From contig OX235267.1 in NCBI GenBank assembly GCA_944472135.2, positions 34,999,312 through 35,063,311 on the forward strand: a stretch of DNA of 64,000 bases. Direction: 5' to 3'. Numbering within the stretch: the stretch's first letter is position 1; each line of letters opens with the position of its first letter. A model generated the notes under the pieces. The model did no database searches. It was not told the DNA's origin and was given only the letters and a program-made list of their open reading frames with translations. Below are positions 33,733-44,751 of the stretch, piece by piece. The position numbers and the translations under genes were made by a program. The stretch is from Trichobilharzia regenti. Taxonomy: Eukaryota; Platyhelminthes; Trematoda; Strigeidida; Schistosomatidae.

Positions 33733-34328
33733 ATTAATCATTTCGTCGCCTCTCCATGAACTCTTTCCAAAAGGTCTACATCTCTTCTAAGCAGCGGGGT
33801 GCAAGGTGTGGTCTGACATATGTTTTGTACAACCTTAGAAAGAGTTCAGGAATGAGTGCACCTAACTGCCTGTGAGCAAATATTATGACCGCCTGCGCCC
33901 TCACTTCACCCCCGATGTAATTCACACTTGTGTGCATTTTTTCCGACAAAACTAGACCTAAGTCACTCTCCGGCGCTGTTCAGGACAAGCTTTCTTTACG
34001 CAGGGTGTAACTTGCATTCTGCAGATGACAGGTGGGTAATTTCAGTACTCTGCAATTTTTCATGTCGAAAGTCACACCACTGGGTACCGCTCAGTCTTTC
34101 AGAAGCTTTGGGTCTGCCTACAGCCTCTCTGAGTTTCCCGAACGCTTTATTTCTCTTCGTATCTTCACGTCGCCAGAGCATAGAAGAGTCGAGCAGCTTA
34201 GTCGGCATGGTGGGTCATGGATAAGAATCAGGAATACAAATGGCCCTAGAATAGAGCCTTTAGACACTTCTGATGACGAACTATGCATGGATGATCGGAC
34301 TCGACTGGCCTCAGTGCAGAATTTCCCC
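33733..34328 (-). mobile_element. 'Host LINE' right half (CR1-like reverse transcriptase 3' part)
   Basis: Minus-strand frames show SEVSKGSILGPFVFLILIHD (a GxxQGSxLGPLLF block), a decayed catalytic box, then VNYIGGEVRAQAVIIFAHRQLG and LFLRLYKTYVRPHL, typical of the CR1 C-terminus. It starts exactly at the outer end of a Gypsy LTR (34329). The matching left half lies on the + strand at 44752-49392. Confidence 0.75.
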
Positions 34329-34487
34329 TGTAGGGGACTGTCAGGAGAGCTCCTTAACATTACAAATATGAGAATAATAATCCAAGTCAATGAGATGTTG
34401 AGTAACAATGTATTATCAAAAAATGCAGTAACGAGTTATATTAATAAAAAGATTAATTGGATGTAATGTTTGAGCCCTCTGCTACAA
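34329..34487 (-). repeat. Gypsy 3' LTR, distal part
   Basis: Matches 49714-49866 (TTTGTAGCAGAGG to CAGTCCCCTA) in inverse orientation. Together with 38505-38820 it makes one LTR split by a LINE. Confidence 0.8.
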
Positions 34488-34494
34488 ATCGCTT

Positions 34495-34560
34495 GATGAA
34501 TAATGTTAACAGCTTTATTCCAAACGGTATTTGTGGCACAGGTATGGAATTTTCAGCGTG
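34495..34560 (-). repeat. LINE 3' terminus homologous to SINE tail
   Basis: Reads GCTGAAAATTCCATACCTG to GGAATAAAGCTG on the minus strand. It aligns with the plus LINE 3' end (about 49112-49155) and with the tail of the SINE at 21830-21870. Confidence 0.75.
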
Positions 34561-35147
34561 CATTACAATATATTGCATCTAATTACCTCATAAATTTTAT
34601 AAGATTTTTAAAATCAAGAAAAATAAATGAATAAATAAAAAAACCAACTCCAGAAAAAATAAAAGATAAATAAAAAAACAGCGTAGCGTTTACATTTCAA
34701 ACAATGCGCCACAGGATATGAAATATAAAGTTGACGTGTGATAGAAGATGAGAACAACAGTGTAATAGTAACGAGGAAAGGAAAACAAAAACTTATTGGA
34801 CCATTTGTTAGAGTGCCGCAGTAAGTTGATCGTGTCATACATAACGGATTTCTCATCACATAACAGGTGTGCCAGACATGGTATTGTGGAGTTTATGTAC
34901 TTGGTAGTCCTAACATACAGCCAGCCTCCTATAGCTGCTTCTAGTTCTACCAGATGGAATGCAAGGAGACAGCTGCGTATAGAGAGGATGCTCGGGGTCC
35001 GACAATATTGTATTCGCTAGTTTCTTACATGACATTATATGTCTATCCACAATAGTATTAACCAGTTGGTTTAACGATATCCCACTTGCCCTACAAACGG
35101 CTTTTAGTGCCCTTCTCAGCAAAGCAAAGTCTTTCTTAGGTTTCAGG

Positions 35148-35540
35148 ATTTCATCATGAACTGACATTAGTTAGAGAACCATTGGAAAACCTGAGAGTAC
35201 TGGACAGCCGTTCCCTCCTGGTTTGAGACTCTTTAGCAGTACGCACACACCAGAGGGGAGTTCGAACCCAGGACCTTCCGGTTACAAGGCTAGCGAGCTC
35301 GTATCCCATTAAGCCACTGGGAGCCGATCCAATGGTCCTTGAATTCTAACTTCTGCCAATTCATGACATAGCGCTACCGCTAGACAATGTCTTCGGCGAG
35401 TATTTGTCCTCACACCCGACCCGCTGCACTCTACTGGTCACGACTTCCCACTGGAACCCAGGTAACTACCTACCTGAATAGGGCCAGTCGCCAGTGAGCA
35501 TCTAAATGGTATTTAAGTGTTGGTTTGTAGGGATTTGGTT
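35148..35540 (-). mobile_element. Smα-like SINE insertion with 9-bp target-site duplication
   Basis: A 393-bp insertion in the LINE coding tail is flanked by direct repeats GGTTTCAGG at 35139-35147 and 35541-35549. LINE coding sequence continues on both sides. On the minus strand it has a tRNA-like segment (A box TGGCTTAATGGG, B box GGTTCGAACTCC) at about 35326-35258, then a decayed hammerhead motif. Schistosome Smα repeats have this combination (established knowledge). Confidence 0.75.
35197..35242 (-). ncRNA. Degenerate hammerhead ribozyme relic
   Basis: Minus strand: 6-bp perfect stem I (GTACTG/CAGTAC) flanks CTAAAGAG (canonical CTGATGAG), a weak stem II around TCTCAAACC, GGGAA (canonical CGAAA), and a GTC cleavage triplet just before CAGTAC. 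The order matches a hammerhead, but several invariant core bases are changed, so self-cleavage is not expected. Confidence 0.55.
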
Positions 35541-35772
35541 GGTTTCAGGTTTCTTACGTAGTCCAAGGAAAGACTAATGGGGAGCAGTAAAGGGGGATGA
35601 GTAGAATACAAGAATTGACAAACTGAGAAAGCAAAGGCTGCTTTATGCCACACTGCCTAAATTTCTTAATGCAGAACGTTAAGCGTAACATCTTTGTAGT
35701 AACTAGCAAGATGTGGGAGGATCAGGAAAGATAGGTGGAAACATTCAGCCCAAGGTACTTGACATTAGATGT

Positions 35773-36128
35773 TGTCAGCCACGTCTCGTAAACCGTTAAT
35801 GCCCAGCTCTTGCTACGCTCGGGCTCACGCTGTCCCTTGAAGTTTTTCAGAAACGCTTAGTAATAACGGATGCAAAAACCAAAACACCGATCGGCCACTT
35901 GAGAATTCTTTATTGTAACACCAACATACAAAGAATCTTCCACTAAGGTCTGTGAACAAATCTTACAATAATAAATCATAATATTACTTCTGACGATGTT
36001 TTACTCTTCTTTCTGAACAGCAACCGATGAGACGATGACTGTCGTATTGGTGCCTCCGCGAAAATTGGGGAAGTTGATTTTGAGCAAACAACCATGAATT
36101 GATCGTTCAATCTTCAACTCCGTTGACA
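35773..36128 (-). repeat. BEL/Pao solo LTR
   Basis: 356 bp, TGTCAG at the left end and GTTGACA at the right, same family as 51339-51694. LINE coding sequence resumes on both sides. The 5-bp flanks are GATGT and GATAT, a probable target duplication with one change. Confidence 0.85.
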
Positions 36129-38251
36129 GATATATTTTCAACCACTGTGTCGTCAATGATAGTGGGGCCATGTGAGCTAACTAGCCGCTGTAGGTCACGT
36201 TTACGTCTGAAAGTGAAATTGACTACCTGACATTTAGACGGATTAAGCTTAAGTCCGTTTGAAGAGGACCACTGACTAATTTTCGACAGAAAATTATTTA
36301 ATTTGGGACAATCTGACTGAGAGTTGACAGGCATAGAAACAGAGGGGTCATCGGCATACTTAACAAAAGTGGCTACATCAGAATGGAGTATGTCATGTAA
36401 GAAAAAAGAAAACAGAAAAAGAGAAAGAACAGCACCCTGAGGAACACCAGCTAAAGTAAGTGAGGTAGTGGAGGACTTTCCATTGTAGACAGTGTACTGC
36501 TTTCTATCAGAAAAATAGGAATACAACCACTTATTTTTCCAGCTCTCAGCCTGTGTTGCAGCAAGCTTACTTAGCAAGAGAGACCTGGGAACAGAGTCAA
36601 ATGCAGATGTGTAGTAAAGGAAGCCACAGCAAACGTATTTAGCTCCTCTATCTAAACTAGAGACTATACTATGATGGGGGACAACAGCGGCATCTAACGT
36701 ACACCTACTATGTTTATAAGCAAACTGGTTGGGGTCGTTGAAAGGCTTTAAAGAGGGACCAAGATTAAGTAAAATAAGTCTTTCCATAACTTCAAAAAAA
36801 TGTGAGGTAATTGCAATGGGTCTAAACTTAACATTAGGTCCACTTGTTGATTTAGGCACTGGAATAATCTTGATATTTTTCCATGAGTCAGGTATAATAC
36901 TTTTGGAAGACGATTCGTTGAAAATGTCAGTTAATGGGGAACACAAGATGTCGGCACACTTCTTAAGGATAACAGCAGGAATACCATCAGGACCGAGGGA
37001 CTGAGTAGGTTTGAGAGATTGAAGACACTTGAGGACATCATTCGTGTTAAAGCATGAGAAGCAGTCATTATTTACACTATTTGAGTTAGGAATCATAACA
37101 TTTGCTGGGATACATATGAAGGATTCATTAAGCATGTTAACATCTACAGAAATATCATTCATCATTTGCTTACCACCTGTGATTTCCTTTAATAACTTCC
37201 ACATATTTGATGGGGATTTACACGAAAGAAACTTCTGGTTATAGAGAGCATTCAATCTTTGTAATTCAAGCTTAATCAAAGTGTTCATTCTCTTAACACC
37301 AGATTTGTTTTTCGTTTTGAACAACCTTTGTTTTTCACGGCGGAGCTTTTTGAGTTGAGGAGAGGAGAAGCGATCGAATTTTAAGAAGATTGTTTCTTTT
37401 GGACAACAAACATCAAGACAGAAATTGAGATAGTGTGTTATGTTAGTAATTGTGTTATGAAAAGCTTGTTCAGTAAATAAATCCCAGTTAGTGTCTTTTA
37501 ACATGGCCCTTAGATTCAGTATGTTGTCATGGCAATAACGTCTGTGTTGTGTTATCTTTCCAAGGTGTGAGAAGACCCTTTTGTGCTGCTTTCCATATAC
37601 TTTGGGCAATATTCTTATGATACAGTGATCTGAATTTAGTAGTGGGGCTCTTTTTCGAGCTTCAAGTATTCCTGCGTCATTTGTAAAAAAAAGATCAAGA
37701 GTGTTATCCATTCTAGTCGGGAAGTTGACAGTGTAATCATGTCCAAGTGAAATTAGGAAGCTGTGATCACTAGAATTGAAATCTCCAGTAACTATAGACA
37801 AGGAATTTCCGAAGGAGGTGGTAGCAAGGGAGGTAAATTCATCCGCAAATGACGATAATTCTGTGGAGTTGCATCCAGGAGTAATATAAATGTTCGAGAT
37901 GTATATGTAGTTATATTTTGACAAATGTTTAGGTCGACACTTAACGGTGAGACAGTCAATATTGTCACTAGAGAATTTGAAACATACATTTTTAGACGTA
38001 CACCATTGTGAACTGATGAAGATGGCGACACCGCCACCGCGTTTCTTGCTGGAACTACACCGATCTTGTCTGAACAATTTGAAATCATTTAGATATACTA
38101 GATTGTCATCATATAGATCGTGTAACCATGTTTCTTGAAGTGTTATAATCCCAGTATTACGATATATAATGGAAGACACCAGCGATTGAAGACAGTTAAT
38201 TTTAGCCGGCAGGGAGCGACAATTGGTACTCATAACTGCGGGAACGGTCAT
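36107..38251 (-). CDS. CR1/L2-like LINE endonuclease-reverse transcriptase ORF, interrupted by LTR
   Basis: 714 open codons. The endonuclease has MSTNCRSLPAKINCL, LQETWLHDLYDD, VTGDFNSSDHSFL and NSDHCIIRILP. The reverse transcriptase has SLGPDGIPAVILKKCA, FRPIAITSHFFEVMERL, FLYYTSAFDSVPRSLLL (DFTSAFDSV in the plus copy, so the first palm Asp is Tyr here), AGVPQGAVLS and FVKYADDPSVS (YADD intact). The frame runs into the BEL LTR at 36128 and its last residues (NGVED) are LTR-encoded. Downstream coding resumes at 35770 (KYLGLNVSTYLS). Probably inactive because of the insertion and the Asp-to-Tyr change. Confidence 0.85.
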   Translation of the reverse strand: MTVPAVMSTNCRSLPAKINCLQSLVSSIIYRNTGIITLQETWLHDLYDDNLVYLNDFKLFRQDRCSSSKKRGGGVAIFISSQWCTSKNVCFKFSSDNIDCLTVKCRPKHLSKYNYIYISNIYITPGCNSTELSSFADEFTSLATTSFGNSLSIVTGDFNSSDHSFLISLGHDYTVNFPTRMDNTLDLFFTNDAGILEARKRAPLLNSDHCIIRILPKVYGKQHKRVFSHLGKITQHRRYCHDNILNLRAMLKDTNWDLFTEQAFHNTITNITHYLNFCLDVCCPKETIFLKFDRFSSPQLKKLRREKQRLFKTKNKSGVKRMNTLIKLELQRLNALYNQKFLSCKSPSNMWKLLKEITGGKQMMNDISVDVNMLNESFICIPANVMIPNSNSVNNDCFSCFNTNDVLKCLQSLKPTQSLGPDGIPAVILKKCADILCSPLTDIFNESSSKSIIPDSWKNIKIIPVPKSTSGPNVKFRPIAITSHFFEVMERLILLNLGPSLKPFNDPNQFAYKHSRCTLDAAVVPHHSIVSSLDRGAKYVCCGFLYYTSAFDSVPRSLLLSKLAATQAESWKNKWLYSYFSDRKQYTVYNGKSSTTSLTLAGVPQGAVLSLFLFSFFLHDILHSDVATFVKYADDPSVSMPVNSQSDCPKLNNFLSKISQWSSSNGLKLNPSKCQVVNFTFRRKRDLQRLVSSHGPTIIDDTVVENISVNGVED

Positions 38252-38504
38252 GAATTGAATAGGGGTATTTTTAAAGCTCTCTGTCGGCCGGCATGATGCT
38301 TTTTCTTGTCTTTTTATGGAGTTGCAGATCAGTATGTTTTAAGGATAATAAATAGCCACGAGAATAAATAATCCGATTAGAGGTCATATTTGAATAAGAT
38401 TTATTGATTAAAAATCAATTAGAAATGAGAAATTAGATGTAATATGATTTTTAATGTTTAAGGTAATTGGTAGCCCAAAATTTAAGCAGGCCGCTAAGGT
38501 CAGG

Positions 38505-38820
38505 TTTATGTAATTCACGGGGGCATTCACTGTTGGAATTGCGTCTGCTGGTAGATGCTTTGTGTCGGTCTTAAAGTTGTCTTTGGATAAGGGTAATAGA
38601 CTCCTACAGTAAATCCAAAGTATACAACACCGTGTGAGTGGAGCAAGTAAGCAGTAACGGCCAAAGAGAAGACGAAGCTTCCAAAAGTATAGTGTACTTC
38701 GTATTGTACACGGAAGTAGATGTATTTTAACAAGAATCATTTTAAACAAAAATCATGTACAATGTCTCTAATTTCTACAACTAACAAAAAGTGTACAATC
38801 ATATTTTTACGTACTCCACA
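38505..38820 (-). repeat. Gypsy 3' LTR, proximal part
   Basis: Matches 49393-49708 in inverse orientation. Preceded (38821-38835, minus strand) by purine-rich CTAGGGAAGAG, a likely polypurine tract. The LTR is cut at 38505 by the LINE and continues at 34487. Confidence 0.8.
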
Positions 38821-39301
38821 CGGCTCTTCCCTAGAGGCCTGTAGAGACTATCGGAAAATGTTAAGTAAAACTGTGAAGTAAATAACAACAATTTTAGGAT
38901 AATAATAAAGATACATAATAACATGCATATACGCGAAAAGGTATTTTAATCATGTAAAGTCGGAACGCATATACAAACAGTTCAGCAACAGAAATAGAAA
39001 TAGAAGGGCATGTAAATTAATCAGGTCGGTTTCTCATTTGCACAAACCATGAACGAAGATTTTAAATGTATAAAGAAAGAAATTTATATATAGTAATTAA
39101 AGAGGGGAAAGAAAAAAGAAAAGATATGGATTGAAAATCGATGGTTTCTGTGAAAAACACAATACCTGTTTTGTAGGTGAGGTACATATAAATAAATAAT
39201 AGTGATAGTAATCTTTCATCATCATCAAAGTGTACGAAGAAATACTAATAGTCATGATAATAATGTCTAAACGAGAAAAATGTAACTTTTCAATTTTTTT
39301 A
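38821..39301 (-). other. Gypsy 3' untranslated region
   Basis: AT-rich stretch between the integrase stop and the 3' LTR. No coding match. Confidence 0.5.
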
Positions 39302-40535
39302 TCAGTCCACGAAATGAACGTAGCGAGCCGGTTTGCTGATTTGCTGATCGCTACGTGTTTGACATGGAGGAAGGATAAGACTTGGTGCCGTTCCAGTGGA
39401 ATCAAATGTCTGATTATTTGGTTGTGCAGTTGTCAATGTAGCTTCAAAGTCGCTGTCTATGTAGGCTAGTTTGATTCGATCAATGGAAATAGTCTCCCGT
39501 TTTCCATTTTTGTTCACTGTAAAGTGTCTGTCTGAAAGTTTAACAAATTGGAAGGGACCTTCGTATGGGGGTTGCAATCCTTTTCTGATGGCGTCGACTC
39601 GAACGAAGACGAATTTGCGACTTTCCAAATGTTTGTTGATCTAATCTCGTCGGGGAGATTGTCGAGATGCTGTTGGTTGAAGTTGGAGCATTTGTCTAGT
39701 TAGCCGGTCGGCGAAATCAGTAATGTTCACGTCCGTCGAATCAGCTGAGAAAACTAGCTGTCCGGGCAAGGTTAGGTTGGTGCTATAAAGAAGGTCAGCC
39801 GGTGTACATCCCAAATCTTCTTTGATAGCAGATCGGATGCCAAGTAAAATCAAAAGTAGGCAGTAACTTCACTTAGATGCATCTTTTGCGCCATCAGGGG
39901 GGTTTTCAGTTGTCTGTGGAATCTTTTCACCAGCCATTCACTGCTGGATGATAGGCTGTTGTGGAGATATGTTTCACTCCCAGGAGTCTCGTTAGTTCAC
40001 GAAACAGTGTCGATTGGAATTGAGGACCTCGATCAGATGTAATAGTAGTTGGTACACCGTAGTTTGACACCCGTCGGTTATGTGGTGTCCCAGAAACTGT
40101 ACCGAGGAGACACCGAATATGCACATTTTGGGGTTAATGGCGACACCATATTGCTGAAATAAGATGGTGAGGAGACCTGTATGTTCTTCAGCCGACGAGC
40201 TAGCAATCAAGACGTCGTCGATGTATGGAAATACAAAACCTAAACATTGTGTGACCTGATCCATGAAAGGTTGGGGGGATTGTGCGGCATTCTTTGGACC
40301 GAATTGCATGTGCAGAAATTCGAAAAAACGGAAACGTGTGATGTTGGTCGTTTTTATAATATCCTCTGGGGCAACTGGAATTTGATGATAGGCCCTGACC
40401 AAGTCTACTATAGAAAAAATGGTTTATCCACGTAATGTCAGGGACAAAACATGTAGGTGGGGAACCATGTAACGGTCCGGAATTGTGGCATTGTTTAAAT
40501 TTCAATAATCCTCATGTAAGATGAATCTTAGAAAC
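39302..40535 (-). pseudogene. Gypsy pol 3' half: reverse transcriptase fused to integrase by deletion
   Basis: The minus strand reads [56 protein letters not shown] (catalytic YIDD) and VQFLGHHIT (40505-40090). It then jumps to integrase sequence [19 protein letters not shown] and TTAYHPA.NG, and on to the C-terminal FVRVDAIRKGLQPPYEGPF block (39628-39302). RNase H and the integrase N-terminus are missing at the junction near 40090, and stops and frameshifts are present. The 5' side is cut by a BEL LTR at 40536. Confidence 0.85.
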
Positions 40536-40866
40536 TGTCAATGTCCAGCTCTTACTACTCTGAACCTCACGCTGTCCCTCGAAGACTTTCAGAAACAATT
40601 TGTATTAACCGACGCGAAAAGCCAGAACACAGATTGGTGACTCGAGAATCTTATATTCTCACGCCAATATGTCACCAACAACAAGGTTATTATACACAAG
40701 GTCTGAGAATCAATGTCATAACAATAAATCACGATAATACTTCTGATAGTTTTCTATCTTCCACTGAACAGCGAACAATGAGACGATGACTGCTGGATTG
40801 GTGACACCCACGAAAAATATGGAGGAGATGGGTCTGAACAAAAAACTATGAATTGATTGTTCAATC
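40536..40866 (-). repeat. BEL-family LTR, diverged subfamily, end-truncated
   Basis: Matches 59506-59873 in inverse orientation (ATATGTCACCAACAACAAGG region). Lacks the final ~20 bases (TTCAACTACATTGACA) where the next LTR begins. Confidence 0.8.
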
Positions 40867-41186
40867 TGTCAGCCACGTCTCGTAAACCGTTAATGCATCG
40901 CTCTTGCTGCACTCGGGCTCACGCTGTTCCTTGAAGTTTCTCAGAAACGCTTAGTAATAACGGACGCAAAACCAAAACACCAATTGTTGACTCGAGGATT
41001 CTATATTGTAACACCAACATATAAACACTGTTACAACTAAGGTTTCTGACGGTTTTCTGCTGACTTCTTTCTGAACAGCGACCGATGAGACGATGACTGT
41101 TGTATTGATGCCTCCGCGAAAATTGGGGAAGTTGGGTTTGAGCAAACAACCAAGAATTGATCGTTCAATCTTCAACTACATTGACA
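40867..41186 (-). repeat. BEL LTR, 3' LTR of the minus element
   Basis: TGTCAG to TTGACA, 320 bp. Shorter than its relatives through an internal deletion around 41030. It directly abuts the diverged LTR on its left. Confidence 0.85.
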
Positions 41187-42318
41187 CTCCCCAGGAAAAA
41201 AGGGATCCATCCCTTTTTTCCATCACGACCAACACACGTTGACTTGGATACCATTGCGAGAACCTGGGTCACACAGACAGAGCTGAAATAGAGAACAAAC
41301 AGAAAAGCCAACACACCACAAGCTTACTCACAGCACAATCTCACACATCGATAACGACCTGCGCCTTCCAGTTAAAGGCCTCCTCTTGACATATCGCATT
41401 ACAATCGCCACTTCCTACAATGACTCTTGCAGAATGCAACATGACTATAGCAGCACCTCAAGATACTCTACGCACATCCTCTTATCCACTGACTACCAAT
41501 CACTACTGCAATCGCTTGCCACTCGTTGCGCCTCAGTCCTAGTAACGGTGACGTATGCGAGCCTCAGTCGTTTACACTCTTTCTCCCCGGCGTGTCGGAC
41601 CGCAGCTAACAATTATCTCCGTGTGCATTTCATTCTCAGCAATAGCCTCCCCGGCGTATACGCCCCATCTGCTGTCCTTAACATCAATCAATTCATTCAT
41701 GGATGTAGAAGAGTGGACACAACTTCAGAAGTAATCACGACGAAAATTTTAACAAAATTATGTAATAACAACAAGGCACGAAAACAACGAGTAAACACAA
41801 TTAATCCAAAAAACACCAAGTGATATGACACACCACACATATATACAAACAGTACACACAAATTCGCGGATCATGTCTTGATGGAATTCCTTTGAAGAAT
41901 TGCGGCAATTACACCAGTACGCCTACAACCCTTCTCAGGTTGACGATTGTAAGTTGTGGAATGTCCGGACACAAACAAGATTAACCAACAATTACAATAA
42001 TTGGAACTCACACAACTATTTAACACAAACATATGTACAATCAACACATCAAATGTTGTGTATTCTGGAACGGCAAACTACCCTTGAAGAACTGTAGGAC
42101 TTACAGCAGTACGCCTACACCTCCTCAGGTTGATTATCCAAGTGGAAGTCGTCCGGACACAAACAGAATTACCAACAGCTAGATGACAGATGATATCAAT
42201 TCAGTATATACAACACGAACATATGTACAAAATCACACACCAAGCACACTGGACTGCTCATTGATGCGCTAGCCTTTGAAGAATTGTAAGACCTACAGCA
42301 GTACGCCTACAACCCTTC
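41187..42318 (-). other. BEL 3' internal region with ~190-bp tandem repeats
   Basis: Non-coding region between gag and the 3' LTR. Three copies of a unit recur at about 41893, 42083 and 42275, each with CAGTACGCCTACA and TTCTCAGGTTGA. The equivalent regions of two other copies (54157-55310 and 57748-58896) have the same array. Confidence 0.75.
41194..41221. repeat. Perfect palindrome next to BEL 3' LTR
   Basis: 13-bp arms (GGAAAAAAGGGAT/ATCCCTTTTTTCC) around a CC loop, 7 bp from the LTR. Decayed versions sit at the same place at 54165-54192 and 58862-58889. Confidence 0.7.
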
Positions 42319-44274
42319 TCAGGTTGACGCTCTAGGTTGGAAATCGTCGCAGAGTTCATTTGCTGATTTCCTTCTATCAGCTATATCCTCAAATCTGAAC
42401 GGTAACACGCTCATGTCATTGTATCGTAAAATATAGATGACGAACAAATACACGACGTATCTGGTCAACCAAGTGTAGAAACAGAGTAATTTACACCAAA
42501 GATAATAGCATTCAAATAGTATCTTGGAACCTGAAAAACCTTTATTCATGCAAGTCAATTTAACAATTACTCTCTCGTTCACACTTGTCTTATCCTCACG
42601 AAACTGAGCGATATATTTCGTCTTTTCAAATGCACCAATACTATCAAAGTCATTGCACAAGATACCTCAGTTGATGGGCGTCTTTTTTATTGTGGATGAC
42701 AACACCAACGATGACTGATTGAAACCAGTTGATGAACTTAGCGGTGGATCAGAAGCTGTTATTGTTCGGCTTTCAGAAATTTGTCTACCTGCAAGACCAC
42801 CACCACTGCTGTCTTTTACTATCAGCTCCGGTTTAACACTAGCATGCGATGATAGGTGGGCTTCACTCTGATCAATTACACTGACGGTCTCATGAGTATC
42901 CCTACCTTCTGCAACTGCGTCTGCATTTAATTCTACTTCACGTTCAAGTTGTACAGAACCTTTGTTCAACTTAGCAGTAGTAGGCATATCCCTCATCTCA
43001 TCATGATCAACCAAAGACAAATCTGCACTATCATGATCATTATCATGAACATTCCCTTTACCATCAGTTTCATCATTTTCAAACTCTTTAATAACAGAAG
43101 TAGACAATTTTGGTTCCTCCTCACAAATCCATAAAGGTTTTATACCTTCACTCTGACTAGTAATACCTTGTAAACTTGTGGAGTCAAAACTGTCCTCTGA
43201 AGCAATAACTCTATTATGTGGCATTCTATTCAACAATGGCTTACCAGTTGCAACTACAGACTTCTTCACCACACCGTTATCGTCACACAATTTGGAGTCA
43301 GGCCTGGAGTTTACATTTAGCTTATCACTGAACTTGCTCACTGATTCACAGCTCACCTTTGTATGCACTTCTTGCAAACGTGTAAAACACAACCGAGTTT
43401 GTCTTGCATCTTGTAACTTATCTATTGAGGATATACCACGAAAGCCGTTATAGGCATTACTAGACATCATGGAGCTTTCTCGATATCCACCTCTCTGAGA
43501 CCCTTTCGTCATCAATGATTCCGTTTTTCCCTCAGACTCCTCTATTCTAGGTGTGGGATACAACATATTGACAAGCTTGCTCATAGATTGATTGACACTA
43601 TTGTTTACCAGTTTCAGAATTTCATCGAACTTTGGCTCAATACCTTCATCCTCTATACGAGGGCTTATCTTCACCCACTTCCTTTGGAGTCGAGTAGGTA
43701 GGCGTCTTTCTATTACTTCTAGGACAAAAGTCGAGTTGAGGTCAATTATGCAACTCGTTGAAATCAATGCATTCTTGTAAGTCAACAGATTATCCAAAAA
43801 CTCAGTAAGTGCCTTGGAGTCATCTTGTAGTTGACTACCATTACCCTTAACAGCCTCAAATAATTTCCCTACAATCATCGAAGGTCTTCCAAACCTTTCA
43901 AGCAGTATATTCATAGCCTCAGAGTATCCTTCGTTAAGGGGCATGAACTTACAACACTGGATAGCTCTTGAAGCAACTCCAGTGCAGCGCCTCATCAAAT
44001 ACATCAACTTCATTTCATCATTTAATAAGAAACAACTCAACATGATCTAAAACTCTTCTACAAACTGTAAATATTCACCCGGGTTTCCATCAAAACTCCA
44101 TGGTTCAAATTTAGGGGGTTTGATGTTCCTATTATTCCTAGACGGCGAAACAGTAACATCAAACATGTCATGTTTAACATCAGACGCATCCTTACAAGTA
44201 ACAGACAAGTTAACATGACATACTTTCCTGTTAGCTTTCAAGGCACTCTGTCCATTCGTTGACCCAGTCATCAC
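42319..44274 (-). pseudogene. BEL/Pao gag with pol-tail remnant, frame-broken
   Basis: Minus-strand frames 44274-44047, 44043-42667 and 42660-42319 together parallel the intact ORF at 51838-53817. They show KPPKFEPWSFDGNPGEYLQF, MKLMYLMRRCTGVASRAIQC, MNILLERFGRPSMIVGKLFE, RRLPTRLQRKWVKI, then an acidic Ser-rich half and the hydrophobic LWCKLLCFYTWLTRYVVYL tail. Reverse transcriptase, RNase H and most of integrase are absent. Two frame breaks. Confidence 0.8.
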
Positions 44275-44397
44275 TGATCATAACCAAAATTCCAGAAATT
44301 TCTAGATAAATTCTGTTCAAAGAAGACTTCGCTGGCACATTGCAAGATTGACGGACACTATCCGAAATGTAACAAACTGTCATCAACCGTCAGAAAC

Positions 44398-44751
44398 TGT
44401 CAATCACGTGTCAGAAACCGTTAATGCCCAGCTCTCGCTACGCCGGACCTCTCGCTGTCCCTCGAAGCCTTTCAGAAACGCTCAGTACTAACGGACGCAA
44501 AAACCAAAACACCGATTGGCGACTCGAGAATTCTTTATTCTAACACCAACATATGAGCAGCATGATAAACTAAGGTCTATGAACAAATATTACAATAATA
44601 AATCACGATATTAATTCTGACGATTTTTATCTTTCTGAACAGCGACCGATGAGACGATGATTGATGTACTGATGCCTCTGCAAAAAATTGGGGAAGTTGG
44701 GTTTGAGCAAACAACCATGAATTGATCGTTCAATCTTCAACTACATCGACA
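44398..44751 (-). repeat. BEL LTR, 5' LTR position
   Basis: TGTCAATCACG to CATCGACA. Clearly a different subfamily from the LTR at 40867-41186, so the two are not an original pair. Near-identical inverted copy at 60805-61159. Confidence 0.85.

Larger units (their letters stand above)
34488..38504 (-). mobile_element. CR1/L2-like LINE, minus copy, inserted in Gypsy LTR
   Basis: Begins with the same 5' end as the plus copy (GACCTTRGCGGCCTG at about 38500 and 45858). It carries endonuclease-reverse transcriptase (38251-36107) and the 3' tail-end coding region (35770-35560 and 35140-34910). It ends with the shared 3' terminus GGAATAAAGCTG (about 34500). A BEL solo LTR and an Smα-like insertion lie inside it. 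Confidence 0.85.

Noticed and set aside
36029..36060. CCGATGAGACGATG, repeated in all BEL LTRs, as a ribozyme core
   Set aside because: No matching GAAA element or stem I partner at the right spacing. It is simply a conserved LTR block.
38510..38820. An independent inverted repeat pair with 49393-49708
   Set aside because: Both are the first part of the same Gypsy LTR, so the pairing is explained by the element.
41893..42330. CRISPR-like array
   Set aside because: Long ~190-bp units, only three copies, no short spacer-repeat pattern, and a eukaryotic LTR-element context.
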